Virus record (IMG/VR): IMGVR_UViG_3300044641_001567 | Coordinates: 1 to 22,445 of that record | From: a virus | DNA: 22,445 nt | Reading direction: 5' to 3' (one strand) | Shown: in pieces, positions 7,019 through 13,033 of the stretch | Layout: each line of letters begins with the position of its first letter | How positions within the stretch are numbered: position 1 is the first letter of the stretch | The notes under the pieces: model-generated | The model's input: the letters and a program-made list of their open reading frames with translations, nothing else | Databases searched by the model: none | Told to the model about the DNA's origin: nothing | Program-made: the position numbers and the translations under genes

Positions 7019-7345
7019 ATGACACCTAATTGGGAAGTCAAGGTGGTAGAAAACGCTGGAGAATTACAAGGTAGTTTAAACGCTGAGGATGTAGTTGTCC
7101 CTACAAAACCACTGATTACAGATATTGAATCACAGTTAAAGTTTATACCTAAACAATTTTCATGGACAGTGGGATGGAGAGCGTATGTTTGGCAAGAAGA
7201 AGAAAGCGGTGAATTCCAAGACCTCACAGATGAGGAATTCAAAAGACTCCTTAATGATGGCACTATCAATTACACCAGAGATGCTGGAACAGGCAGTGAA
7301 GTCAGCGAAACAGATACCAATGGAGATGCGACAAGCGATTCTTGA
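7019..7345 (+). CDS. 108-residue hypothetical protein
   Basis: ATG with AAGGAG upstream (7009-7014). The protein has a soluble N-terminal half with beta character, a central WTVGWRAYVWQEEESGEF and an acidic, Ser/Thr-rich C-terminal tail ending in DGDATSDS-like sequence. No known motif is recognised. It is in line with the replication genes. The last part of the frame is overlapped in another frame by the next gene, whose start is uncertain. Both frames look protein-like in the overlap. Confidence 0.6.
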   Translation: MTPNWEVKVVENAGELQGSLNAEDVVVPTKPLITDIESQLKFIPKQFSWTVGWRAYVWQEEESGEFQDLTDEEFKRLLNDGTINYTRDAGTGSEVSETDTNGDATSDS

Positions 7346-7607
7346 TGGACTACCAGAGTTTATGGAACGTATTGATGAGGCGACACAAAAGATTTACGAC
7401 CCATCCCAAGTCTGGTTTGAATCTATACAGTTCGCTGATTATGTTGAGCAGTTGGCTGAACATCTTGCTGAGGACCACGGACCAGAGTGTAGAGAAGAAA
7501 TCGCAACCCAACTCCGACTCATGAGTGAGTCTTGGAAAGACCTAGCAGAGAACGCAATGGAAGTACTAGACAAATCAGAGGAAGTGTTTAAACATAATGC
7601 ACAGTAA
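7257..7607 (+). CDS. Helical hypothetical protein (start uncertain)
   Basis: The end at 7607 is firm, the start is not. From the ATG at 7257 the protein is 116 residues, beginning MALSITPEMLEQAVKSAKQI, with several amphipathic helices and an acidic C-terminus; it has no zinc or membrane signature. Alternatives are 7185, which has GGAG five bases upstream but would overlap the previous gene by 161 bases, and 7320 or 7326, which reduce the overlap to about 20-26 bases. The 7257 start keeps the natural-looking ITPEMLEQAVKSAKQI segment. Function unknown; the predominantly helical composition and its place before a glycosyltransferase give no specific hint. Confidence 0.6.
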   Translation: MALSITPEMLEQAVKSAKQIPMEMRQAILDGLPEFMERIDEATQKIYDPSQVWFESIQFADYVEQLAEHLAEDHGPECREEIATQLRLMSESWKDLAENAMEVLDKSEEVFKHNAQ

Positions 7608-8322
7608 TAAAGAAACTCTTTCAGTTATTTGGTGCGACAATGGCAACACTGATGGCAAGTTTACAGAGGGCTTGGTATACAGCATCATCACAGGTGAGGT
7701 GCCATTCCATAACGCTATTCGTGTACAAGGTAATCAGATTGCTCGCCAAAGACAGGCTGCGTTTGATATGTGGAACAAGGTTGGAACCGACTGGGCACTA
7801 TGGGTTGACTCTGACATTGTACTTACCAAAGAGGTAGTTAAGATTCTATGGGATACCGCTGACAAAGTATCTCGCCCAGTTGTAAGTGGTGTGTACTTTA
7901 TCTCCAAGCAGATGGAGAACTCACTGATGCAACCTATGCCTGCCATCTTTGATGAAGGCGAAACTGAGTATGAGATTAAATACAAGCACCCACTGCCACG
8001 CAGTCAGGTACTCAAGGTTGATAGCGCAGGTTTAGGTTTGGTCTTAATACATAAGTCTGTTATCAAAGCGTTACATAATAAGCACGGTGAGACTGACTTC
8101 TTGTTTGCGGAGAACAACGCAACTGGTGACCAGTTTATTGGTGAGGACATCTCCTTCTTCCGTAAGGTTAAAGCAGCAGGTGTTCCTGTTTATGCCAACA
8201 CATCAGCGTTAGTTAAACACATGAAGCGATTTGCTTTTGATGATAATTATTACAACCTTTACTGGGCAGCCATCGAGGGTGCGGAAAGGGCTAAGCAAAA
8301 TGCCGACACAACAAGCGAGTAA
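7597..8322 (+). CDS. GT-A fold glycosyltransferase-like protein
   Basis: A 241-residue protein. ALWVDSDIVL (Asp71-Ser-Asp73) is a DxD-type nucleotide-sugar/metal motif. Further C-terminal are DSAGLGLVLIHKSV (about 142-155) and GEDISFFRKVKAAGVPVYAN (Glu183, Asp184), followed by His208, the usual order in family 2-like GT-A enzymes. No transmembrane segment is present, so it acts in the cytoplasm. It lies inside the DNA metabolism module rather than near structural genes. This is compatible with sugar transfer to a modified base or to a virion or host protein, but no base-modifying enzyme (for example a hydroxymethylase) is seen in this window. It overlaps the preceding and following genes by 11 and 23 bases. 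Confidence 0.75.
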   Translation: MHSNKETLSVIWCDNGNTDGKFTEGLVYSIITGEVPFHNAIRVQGNQIARQRQAAFDMWNKVGTDWALWVDSDIVLTKEVVKILWDTADKVSRPVVSGVYFISKQMENSLMQPMPAIFDEGETEYEIKYKHPLPRSQVLKVDSAGLGLVLIHKSVIKALHNKHGETDFLFAENNATGDQFIGEDISFFRKVKAAGVPVYANTSALVKHMKRFAFDDNYYNLYWAAIEGAERAKQNADTTSE

Positions 8323-8665
8323 CAAGCGCCGAGGCGCAGCATGGGAAATTGATTTAGCCGATTGGCTAATGCAGGAAGGCTACAACGCACAGCGTTTGCC
8401 ACGGGCAGGGCGCAATGATATTGGAGATGTTTATCTACCCACTGTTAATGATGGTTATGTTATTGAAGCCAAGGCACCAAGGCGTGATGGGCGTATTGAC
8501 CTATCTGGTTGGTTGCGTGAGGCTGAGGTTGAAGCAGAAAACTATCGTGTACAAAAGCGATTGTTGCTTGCGCCAACGCCATTGGTAGTTATCAAGGCAA
8601 ACAACAAGGGAATTGGGGATGCGTATGTCGTACAGAGGCTCAGTCATGCACTCCCAAAACTCTAA
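8300..8665 (+). CDS. Holliday junction resolvase-like PD-(D/E)XK nuclease
   Basis: Started at the ATG at 8300, the protein is 121 residues long. The N-terminal KRRGAAWEIDLADWL (Glu16), then RAGRNDIGDVYL (Asp43) and YVIEAKAP (Glu56, Lys58) follow the E...D...ExK order of Hjc-type archaeal and phage junction resolvases. The basic N-terminus is usual for four-way DNA binding. Predicted role: structure-specific cleavage of branched DNA before packaging. The start choice gives the resolvase-like N-terminus; an upstream extension of the frame would run into the glycosyltransferase gene. AAAGGG at 8286-8291 is the likely ribosome site. It overlaps the CHC2 primase gene by about 20 bases. Confidence 0.75.
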   Translation: MPTQQASNKRRGAAWEIDLADWLMQEGYNAQRLPRAGRNDIGDVYLPTVNDGYVIEAKAPRRDGRIDLSGWLREAEVEAENYRVQKRLLLAPTPLVVIKANNKGIGDAYVVQRLSHALPKL

Positions 8666-9023
8666 GCATGACATAGTTAAAGTATTAGAGCACTACGGAT
8701 TTACTATTCCAACTAATCGCAGTGGTTGGTTAACTGTTAGGTGCGCCTTCCACAACGATAAAGTTAAGTCAGCACGTTTGAACATAGAAAACGGCGGGTT
8801 CCGTTGCTTCGCATGTGAGATGTCTGGTGATGTTTATTCACTTATTATGAAAAAAGAAGGAGTTAACTATGTCAAGGCTCTCGAAATCGCAGAGGGAATT
8901 ACTGGCGAAAGCAACGGAGAACTACGAAAAAAACCTAGACGAAGTAGCCCCGTATCTGGAGAGTCGCGGTATAACCAAGGAGACAGCACTTATGTTCCGC
9001 CTCGGCTTCGTAAAGAATCCTGA
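8646..9023 (+). CDS. Primase CHC2 zinc finger protein (split primase, N-part)
   Basis: A 125-residue protein. The zinc ligands are Cys33, His36, Cys54 and Cys57 (VRCAFHND and FRCFACEMSGD), the CHC2 pattern at the N-terminus of DnaG primases, which reads template and initiates primers. The C-terminal 40 residues are basic and unstructured. The start at 8646 is chosen because AGAGG lies seven bases upstream; 8619 and 8625 are alternatives. The catalytic Toprim domain is not in this protein but in the next gene, which starts 155 bases before this one ends, in another frame. Primase activity would therefore require the two products to associate. Confidence 0.8.
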   Translation: MHSQNSKHDIVKVLEHYGFTIPTNRSGWLTVRCAFHNDKVKSARLNIENGGFRCFACEMSGDVYSLIMKKEGVNYVKALEIAEGITGESNGELRKKPRRSSPVSGESRYNQGDSTYVPPRLRKES

Positions 9024-9489
9024 GGCAGGACACGAACCTTACCAAGGCAAGTTGGCTATCCCATATTTGACCCCATCAGGTGTAATTGATATACGTTTTC
9101 GTAGTTTAAGCACTGACAATGGACCAAAATATTTATCAAGACCTGGCGCAAGCACACACATCTTTAATGTTGCTGCTTTGAATACAGATTCAGACATACT
9201 TGTTATCTGTGAGGGTGAGATAGACACCATGATTGCTACTCAAGTGGGCTTCGCAGCAGTTGGTTTGCCTGGCGCTAACAACTGGAAACCTTTCTACTCT
9301 CGTGTCCTTGCCGACTGGGAAAAGATTATGTTGTTCTGTGATGGTGACAATGCTGGTAAGGAAATGGCTAAGACAATCACTCGTGAACTAGACAATGTGT
9401 TCCCAATCTTTATGCCTGAGAACTGTGACGTGAACGATGTGTACCTCGCCGAGGGCGCAGAAGGACTACATAAACGAGCGGGTGTCTAA
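8869..9489 (+). CDS. Toprim-domain primase catalytic protein (split primase, C-part)
   Basis: A 206-residue protein. ILVICEGEIDT (Glu115, Glu117, Asp119) and LFCDGDNAGKEMA (Asp158, Asp160) are the conserved Toprim metal-binding motifs. The segment GKLAIPYLTPSGVIDIRFRS (about 60-79) is typical of the region before the Toprim fold in DnaG- and phage-type primases. It lacks a zinc finger, which the upstream gene supplies. The start is supported by GAAGGAG at 8856-8862, so independent translation is likely rather than a required frameshift. The 155-base overlap with the CHC2 gene is long and both frames look coding. Role: RNA primer synthesis for phage replication. Confidence 0.85.
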   Translation: MSRLSKSQRELLAKATENYEKNLDEVAPYLESRGITKETALMFRLGFVKNPEAGHEPYQGKLAIPYLTPSGVIDIRFRSLSTDNGPKYLSRPGASTHIFNVAALNTDSDILVICEGEIDTMIATQVGFAAVGLPGANNWKPFYSRVLADWEKIMLFCDGDNAGKEMAKTITRELDNVFPIFMPENCDVNDVYLAEGAEGLHKRAGV

Positions 9490-9492
9490 ACA

Positions 9493-9879
9493 ATGGCAAA
9501 GAACTCAAGTTTTGATTTAGACTTTGGGTACGGTAGAAAAGGCGAGCAGTTAGTTGACGAGTTATTAACTGGGGGAAGAACAGTAGAAGTAAAGCGTGAC
9601 CGCAAGTGGTTTAAAACCAACAACCTATACATTGAAACTGAGTGTTACTTTCTTAAGACAGAAGCATGGGCACCTAGCGGGTTGGGTGTAACAGAAGCAT
9701 CATACTGGGCGTTTGTGTTACAGGAATCTACTTTAATTGTACCCACTGATGTGCTTCGCTTTGCGGTTAAAGAGTTTGGTAGAGAGATTAAGTGTGAGAT
9801 ACCCCCGAATATTAGTAAGGGTTACCTCATAACAGTAGATGATTTAATGACAGCGACAAGGAAATATAAAGATGGATAA
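9493..9879 (+). CDS. PD-(D/E)XK nuclease-like protein
   Basis: A 128-residue protein. The N-terminal FDLDFGYGRKGEQLVDELL helix is followed by RTVEVKRDRKWFKTNNLYIE. The ExK pair (Glu32, Lys34), preceded by a conserved helix with Glu18 and followed by a further Glu, is the restriction-endonuclease-like core. Small proteins of this type in phages are often annotated as resolvase-like or DUF nucleases. It starts three bases after the Toprim gene and overlaps the sigma-like gene by eight bases. A DNA-processing role beside replication proteins is likely; substrate unknown. Codons 53-57 (FLKTE) contain a CTTAAGACAGAA motif copy, the only plus-strand gene copy of that length noticed. Confidence 0.65.
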   Translation: MAKNSSFDLDFGYGRKGEQLVDELLTGGRTVEVKRDRKWFKTNNLYIETECYFLKTEAWAPSGLGVTEASYWAFVLQESTLIVPTDVLRFAVKEFGREIKCEIPPNISKGYLITVDDLMTATRKYKDG

Positions 9880-10540
9880 GCAAGACAAAGTTTGGGAAAC
9901 TATTTACGGCACGGCACGGCAGGTTGCCTCACGCAGTAACCGCATCCATCGTGGGCTTGTAACCACTGATGATGTGTACCAACACTTATCATTATGGGCG
10001 CTGGAACACTGGCACAAGATAGAAGAATGGGAACAGCAAGAGTCGTTGAAGTTTAAACTACGCCGTACTTTCTACAATGAAGCACAGAAGTATGTCGCAC
10101 GAGAGCGCTCGCACCACTCACGCACGCCTGTGTCTGATAGTTTTTACTACACACATGAGGTGTTACATGAACTGTTGCGTGATGTGTGGACACATGAAGG
10201 ATGGACAGATACTTCTGACTTAAGTAATGAGTTTGTATCTAAATCAAGTAAACCTTCCGAGGGTGGCAATCGCATGGCGTTGCTATCTGACGTGTCTGCT
10301 GGGTTGAAGCGTTTAAACGATGCTGACCAAGAGTTAATGCGACTGAGATATTCTGATGGTGGCATGGAGTTTGATGCGTTGGCTGAGCATTACCAAGCAA
10401 CAGAGGAAGCCATACGAAAGCGTGTCAAGAGAGCGCTAACTAAGTTACAAGATAGACTAGGCGGAGAAGCACCAGTGTGGTATGGGCGCAGACGTAATCG
10501 CACCAACGCAGAAGCACGAACAGAGGTAGGAGATAACTAA
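9872..10540 (+). CDS. Sigma-70-like RNA polymerase sigma factor
   Basis: A 222-residue protein. The N-terminal half (about residues 30-80) is helical with VYQHLSLWALEHWHKI and KFKLRRTFYNEAQKYVARER, compatible with a region 2-like core-binding and -10-recognising segment. Residues 145-195 hold LKRLNDADQELMRLRYSDG and an HTH (FDALAEHYQATEEAIRKRVK), a recognisable sigma region 4. The C-terminus is basic. It could direct host RNA polymerase to phage promoters, probably late ones. Region 2 is divergent, so an anti-sigma or region-4-only regulator is also possible. It overlaps the nuclease gene by eight bases and its own stop overlaps the next start. Confidence 0.7.
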   Translation: MDKQDKVWETIYGTARQVASRSNRIHRGLVTTDDVYQHLSLWALEHWHKIEEWEQQESLKFKLRRTFYNEAQKYVARERSHHSRTPVSDSFYYTHEVLHELLRDVWTHEGWTDTSDLSNEFVSKSSKPSEGGNRMALLSDVSAGLKRLNDADQELMRLRYSDGGMEFDALAEHYQATEEAIRKRVKRALTKLQDRLGGEAPVWYGRRRNRTNAEARTEVGDN

Positions 10541-10668
10541 TGGAAAAAAAGATAGGCAAGTATTGGTTTTCTTGGGGTCGCAAGTCTGGTTTTGGTATTG
10601 GTTTTGAAATAGATAAATACCACTGGGGTTTAGACCTTGGTTTTTGGTATGTGAATCAGGAGTTCTAA
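10540..10668 (+). CDS. 42-residue aromatic-rich microprotein
   Basis: The ATG at 10540 overlaps the TAA of the sigma-like gene (TAATG). The product starts MEKKIGKYWFSWGRKSGFGI and continues with repeated Gly-aromatic pairs (nine Trp, Tyr or Phe in the last 25 residues) to VNQEF. The stop again overlaps the next ATG (TAATG). No motif is known to me. The Gly-aromatic repetition suggests a short beta hairpin, possibly membrane-associated. Gene character rests on the exact four-way fit of start and stop with both neighbours. Confidence 0.6.
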   Translation: MEKKIGKYWFSWGRKSGFGIGFEIDKYHWGLDLGFWYVNQEF

Positions 10669-11207
10669 TGATTATAGGTTTAAGTGGATACGCACAGTCA
10701 GGTAAAGATACAACTGCTGAATTGTTATGTCTTAATTACAAATACAAACGACAGTCCTTTGCTGACCCAATGCGACATGCGCTAATGATTATCAACCCTA
10801 AGTTGGATAGCATCACTCGTTTGTCTGAGTATGTGGATGACTATGGCTGGGATATGGCGAAGCAGAATCCAGAAGTTCGCCGTCTGTTACAGGTATTCGG
10901 TACAGATTTTGGTCGCAAGATGTTGGGCGTAGATGTCTGGGTAAAGATGTTAATGGATAAATTAAACTACGAGGATAGAGTTGTTATCTCTGATGTGCGC
11001 TACCCAAATGAGGCTGAGGCAATCAGGAAACTTGGTGGTTCTGTATGGCGTATCAATCGGCGCAACCACAGTGCTGTTAATGGTCACCCATCTGAACATG
11101 CTATGGATAACTATATGTTTAATCATGTTATCTATAACGATGGAACTCTTGATGACTTAAGTGATGAAGTGTTTATGCTTGCGATGGAACTTGGTTTAGA
11201 AAAATAA
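10668..11207 (+). CDS. Deoxynucleoside monophosphate kinase
   Basis: A 179-residue P-loop kinase. Walker A is GYAQSGKDT (residues 7-15); the SDVRYPNEAEAIRKLGG segment (108-124) and PSEHAMD (141-147) are the recognisable family motifs of phage dNMP kinases related to T4 gp1. It converts dNMPs to dNDPs to supply dNTPs for phage DNA synthesis; T4 gp1 also accepts modified dNMPs. The ATG at 10668 follows AGGAG (10658-10662) and overlaps the upstream stop. It is the last gene of the rightward DNA module, followed by a terminator. Confidence 0.85.
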   Translation: MIIGLSGYAQSGKDTTAELLCLNYKYKRQSFADPMRHALMIINPKLDSITRLSEYVDDYGWDMAKQNPEVRRLLQVFGTDFGRKMLGVDVWVKMLMDKLNYEDRVVISDVRYPNEAEAIRKLGGSVWRINRRNHSAVNGHPSEHAMDNYMFNHVIYNDGTLDDLSDEVFMLAMELGLEK

Positions 11208-11217
11208 CCTGACTTAA

Positions 11218-11269
11218 TACATAGAGAAACCCAGCAAGACAGGAGAGAATTGCTGGGCTTTTCTATGTA
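11218..11269. terminator. Bidirectional terminator between convergent operons
   Basis: An inner stem CCCAGCAA (11230-11237) pairs with TTGCTGGG (11250-11257) and is followed by CTTTTC on the plus strand. An outer pair TACATAGA (11218-11225) and TCTATGTA (11262-11269) extends the palindrome. It lies 10 bases after the dNMP kinase stop and about 50 bases after the end of the convergent whiB gene, so it can end both transcripts. Confidence 0.85.
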
Positions 11270-11308
11270 CACCAACCTTTATGTTTCGCGTTCATATCGG
11301 CTGGTGTA
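11268..11308 (-). terminator. Second inverted repeat downstream of whiB
   Basis: TACACCAACC (11268-11277) and GGCTGGTGTA (11299-11308) form a 10-bp stem with one G-T pair and a 21-base loop. Its position directly after the whiB stop makes it a candidate terminator or RNA 3' stabilising hairpin for the leftward operon. No U-tract follows it on the minus strand, so it may only be a secondary structure. Confidence 0.4.
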
Positions 11309-11321
11309 CTAGATGATTCTA

Positions 11322-11672
11322 TTATCCATGCTTAGGTTCTGTCAAACCCCAACCGATACGCTTGCGAATCTTGTGTCGCATAGGTGGGGTTGTCCCACCC
11401 CATACTCCATATCTTTCATGGGCTAATCCCCACTCAAGACAAGCCAACATTATCGGGCACTCGCCACACATGCGTTCAAACATACGTTCTTCTTCGCGGG
11501 TGAACAACTCCTGCTGTGGATAAAACACCTCGGTATCTATGCCTTGGCACGCAGCCTGTGACCAGATGCTTGGTCTATATTTCAACACGAAACTTACTAG
11601 CCCCTTGTTGTAGCGGTTCTTACTTCCAGTTTCGCTGACTATCTTATGGAACTCTGGTCTGTTATCTTTCAT
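11322..11672 (-). CDS. whiB: WhiB-like Fe-S transcriptional regulator
   Basis: A 116-residue protein. The four cysteines follow the WhiB pattern: Cys42 (AACQGID), then Cys69, Cys72 and Cys78 in MCGECPIMLACLEW. The beta-turn motif GVWGG (89-93) follows, then a basic tail with RKRIGWG for DNA contact. WhiB proteins bind a [4Fe-4S] cluster and act with sigma factor region 4 in actinobacteria; mycobacteriophage TM4 carries a functional WhiB homologue. It is the last gene of the leftward operon, and its ATG directly abuts the motif TTAAGAC (TATTAAGACATG), three bases after the stop of the transglycosylase gene, with no Shine-Dalgarno. Probably reprogrammes host transcription. It also is the best host marker in the window. 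Confidence 0.9.
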   Translation of the reverse strand: MKDNRPEFHKIVSETGSKNRYNKGLVSFVLKYRPSIWSQAACQGIDTEVFYPQQELFTREEERMFERMCGECPIMLACLEWGLAHERYGVWGGTTPPMRHKIRKRIGWGLTEPKHG

Positions 11673-11675
11673 GTC

Positions 11676-12131
11676 TTAATACCAACCCTTCGCTAGATGA
11701 TGTGCGTATGCCCTACAAATATTGTTGCCAGTCTTTCCGTATCTGTGTTCAAGATATTTAAGTCCAGCATCAACCTGTTTCATACCATCCCATGTTGGCT
11801 TAAGACCGATGTTCTTCCATGTAGCATCAAGTAACTGTGCTATTCCCATGGCACTAGATGTTTTGTTCTTTGCCTTCGGTCGCCAGTTGGATTCCTTAGT
11901 CCACAATTCGTAAAGGCAAGACCACTGCTCAAGTTTGTCCTTCTTGGTCAGTTGTTCAATGGCGTAAAGTTGGTAATCGTTTTGATAGTAGGCAATCACC
12001 TTGCCATGTGGCGGTGCTATAAACTTTTCTTTGATTTGTGTTGGTGTCTTAAGTACCAAGATTAGTCCAAGAACTATCACTGTAATTATCCACAACCTAG
12101 CGTGTGGGTGAATCACTTTTAAGTTTAGCAT
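11676..12131 (-). CDS. Membrane-anchored SLT-type lytic transglycosylase
   Basis: A 151-residue protein started at the ATG at 12131 (GGAG lies at 12136-12139). An N-terminal transmembrane anchor (LWIITVIVLGLILVL, about residues 13-27) is followed by a lysozyme-like fold. The segment LWTKESNWRP carries the catalytic Glu80, SSAMGIAQLLDATW is the second motif (92-105) and AYAHHLAKGWY is the end of the domain. It would be exported with its catalytic domain outside the membrane and cut glycan strands. Unlike the M15 endolysin it lies in the early-type leftward operon next to whiB. It may act in infection, cell wall remodelling or superinfection exclusion rather than in lysis. Confidence 0.8.
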   Translation of the reverse strand: MLNLKVIHPHARLWIITVIVLGLILVLKTPTQIKEKFIAPPHGKVIAYYQNDYQLYAIEQLTKKDKLEQWSCLYELWTKESNWRPKAKNKTSSAMGIAQLLDATWKNIGLKPTWDGMKQVDAGLKYLEHRYGKTGNNICRAYAHHLAKGWY

Positions 12132-12294
12132 CGCGCTCCGCCTCTGCCTTCTCATGTAAGTAAGTTTTGATGGCTAAGTTAGCCTGTTCATTATGTCTTA
12201 AGGTACAAGTGTCGCACATCTCAAGCATGTAGTTCATAATACTTGGGTTCTCTACTACGAAACCACACTTCACGCACCCCATTAAAACTGTCAT
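12097..12294 (-). CDS. 65-residue zinc ribbon protein
   Basis: ATG at 12294, overlapping the TGA of the upstream gene (ATGA), so coupled. Cys7 and Cys10 (MGCVKCG) and Cys27 and Cys30 (MCDTCTL) form a four-cysteine zinc ribbon; the second half is a charged helix rich in Lys, Glu and Ala that could mediate dimerisation. The end overlaps the transglycosylase gene by 35 bases. Function unknown. Codons for Leu-Arg-His contain the ACCTTAAGACAT version of the recurrent motif. Confidence 0.65.
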   Translation of the reverse strand: MTVLMGCVKCGFVVENPSIMNYMLEMCDTCTLRHNEQANLAIKTYLHEKAEAERDAKLKSDSPTR

Positions 12295-12530
12295 AGTTCT
12301 ACCTTTGTGTGTGGCTTAGAGTTGTCAAGCAGTGCGGTGAATCGTGGTACCGAATCAACCCAGTCGGGTGATGTGCTGAATCTACCTTCGCTGTCTATCC
12401 ATGTAGTTGAGTAACCTTCCATGTCGTTCCAGTGTACGATGACTCGGTACTCTTTACCCCCGCAGGTGAAAGTCAAGTCTTTCATGTACGCCACAATAGA
12501 TTTTTCCATAGCACCTATCTCCAGTTCCAT
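12291..12530 (-). CDS. 79-residue hypothetical protein
   Basis: ATG at 12530 overlaps the TAA of the upstream gene (TAATG) and follows AGGAG at 12537-12541 on the minus strand. The protein begins MELEIGAMEKSIVAYMKDLT and has a beta-rich centre with FTCGGKEYRVIVHWNDMEG; it ends in a basic TKVEL. No domain is recognised. The longer open frame to 12557 would start inside the upstream gene and has no ribosome site. It stands in a row of tiny coupled genes that use the same motif. Confidence 0.65.
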   Translation of the reverse strand: MELEIGAMEKSIVAYMKDLTFTCGGKEYRVIVHWNDMEGYSTTWIDSEGRFSTSPDWVDSVPRFTALLDNSKPHTKVEL

Positions 12531-12688
12531 TAGTTTTCTCCTGTCTTTGTAAGCCATGCGCTGACCGCTGACCAGTAGTTGTTATCTCTGTTTGCTTTCT
12601 TTTCTGCCTTCTCTTTTGCTTCTGTTTCATCTGTTGCTTTTATGCGTAGCAATCGGTCTGCCGATAGTGCTACTAGATACTCTGGCAT
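12530..12688 (-). CDS. 52-residue hypothetical protein ending TKTGEN
   Basis: ATG at 12688 lies directly before the stop of the upstream gene (TAA-ATG). The product starts MPEYLVALSADRLLRIKATD, followed by a Lys/Glu/Ala-rich helix and a C-terminal TKTGEN. The codons for the final residues form ACAAAGACAGGAGAA, a variant of the recurrent motif that also supplies the AGGAG of the next gene. It has no cysteine pairs. Function unknown; too short for the usual gene-length cutoff but fits tightly with both neighbours. Confidence 0.6.
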   Translation of the reverse strand: MPEYLVALSADRLLRIKATDETEAKEKAEKKANRDNNYWSAVSAWLTKTGEN

Positions 12689-12877
12689 TTACTTTTCTCC
12701 TGTCTTAAGTGAGTCATCTATAGTTCCGCCGATAACTCTGGAATCTTGGCAGTAACCAATTTCGTTGCCACCCACTAATGGGTGTTCGCTGTCCTCTTGT
12801 ACCAGTTCCATTGCTTCGGCAAGGCTTGATGCCTTAACGATGTAATCCACTTCGATAGTAACCTTGTAACTTCTCAT
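12689..12877 (-). CDS. 62-residue beta-beta-alpha small protein ending LKTGEK
   Basis: ATG at 12877 overlaps the TGA of the upstream gene (ATGA). The product starts MRSYKVTIEVDYIVKASSLAE, a strand-turn-strand then helix arrangement that resembles two other proteins in this array (14149-14409 and 14579-14833) although those add a zinc site. The C-terminal LKTGEK is encoded by CTTAAGACAGGAGAA, so the recurrent motif is coding here and also contains the ribosome site for the next gene. Function unknown. Confidence 0.65.
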   Translation of the reverse strand: MRSYKVTIEVDYIVKASSLAEAMELVQEDSEHPLVGGNEIGYCQDSRVIGGTIDDSLKTGEK

Positions 12878-13023
12878 TGCTTTTCTCCTGTCTGTAGTTT
12901 GTTTTCGCACTGTTCAAGTATGCCCTGCCAGTAATCAAAGTCCTCGTTATTGGTAGTGGCGTTTCGCTGTGACCTTGCTCTCTTTATCATGGTGTGAATC
13001 TGTTTGCGTTCGGTTGAGTTCAT
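12874..13023 (-). CDS. 49-residue hypothetical protein, helical
   Basis: ATG at 13023 directly abuts the motif (TATTAAGACATG), with no Shine-Dalgarno, 10 bases after the upstream stop. The product starts MNSTERKQIHTMIKRARSQR and is basic in the first half; it ends NKLQTGEKQ, encoded by a CAGACAGGAGAA variant of the motif. The basic helix could bind nucleic acid. Overlaps the next gene by four bases. Function unknown. Confidence 0.55.
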   Translation of the reverse strand: MNSTERKQIHTMIKRARSQRNATTNNEDFDYWQGILEQCENKLQTGEKQ

Positions 13024-13033
13024 GTCTTAATAC

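Noticed and set aside
8850-8862. Obligatory programmed frameshift joining the two primase parts
   Set aside because: The A-run would allow a +1 slip, but the Toprim gene has its own strong ribosome site and ATG, so a frameshift is not needed to explain it.
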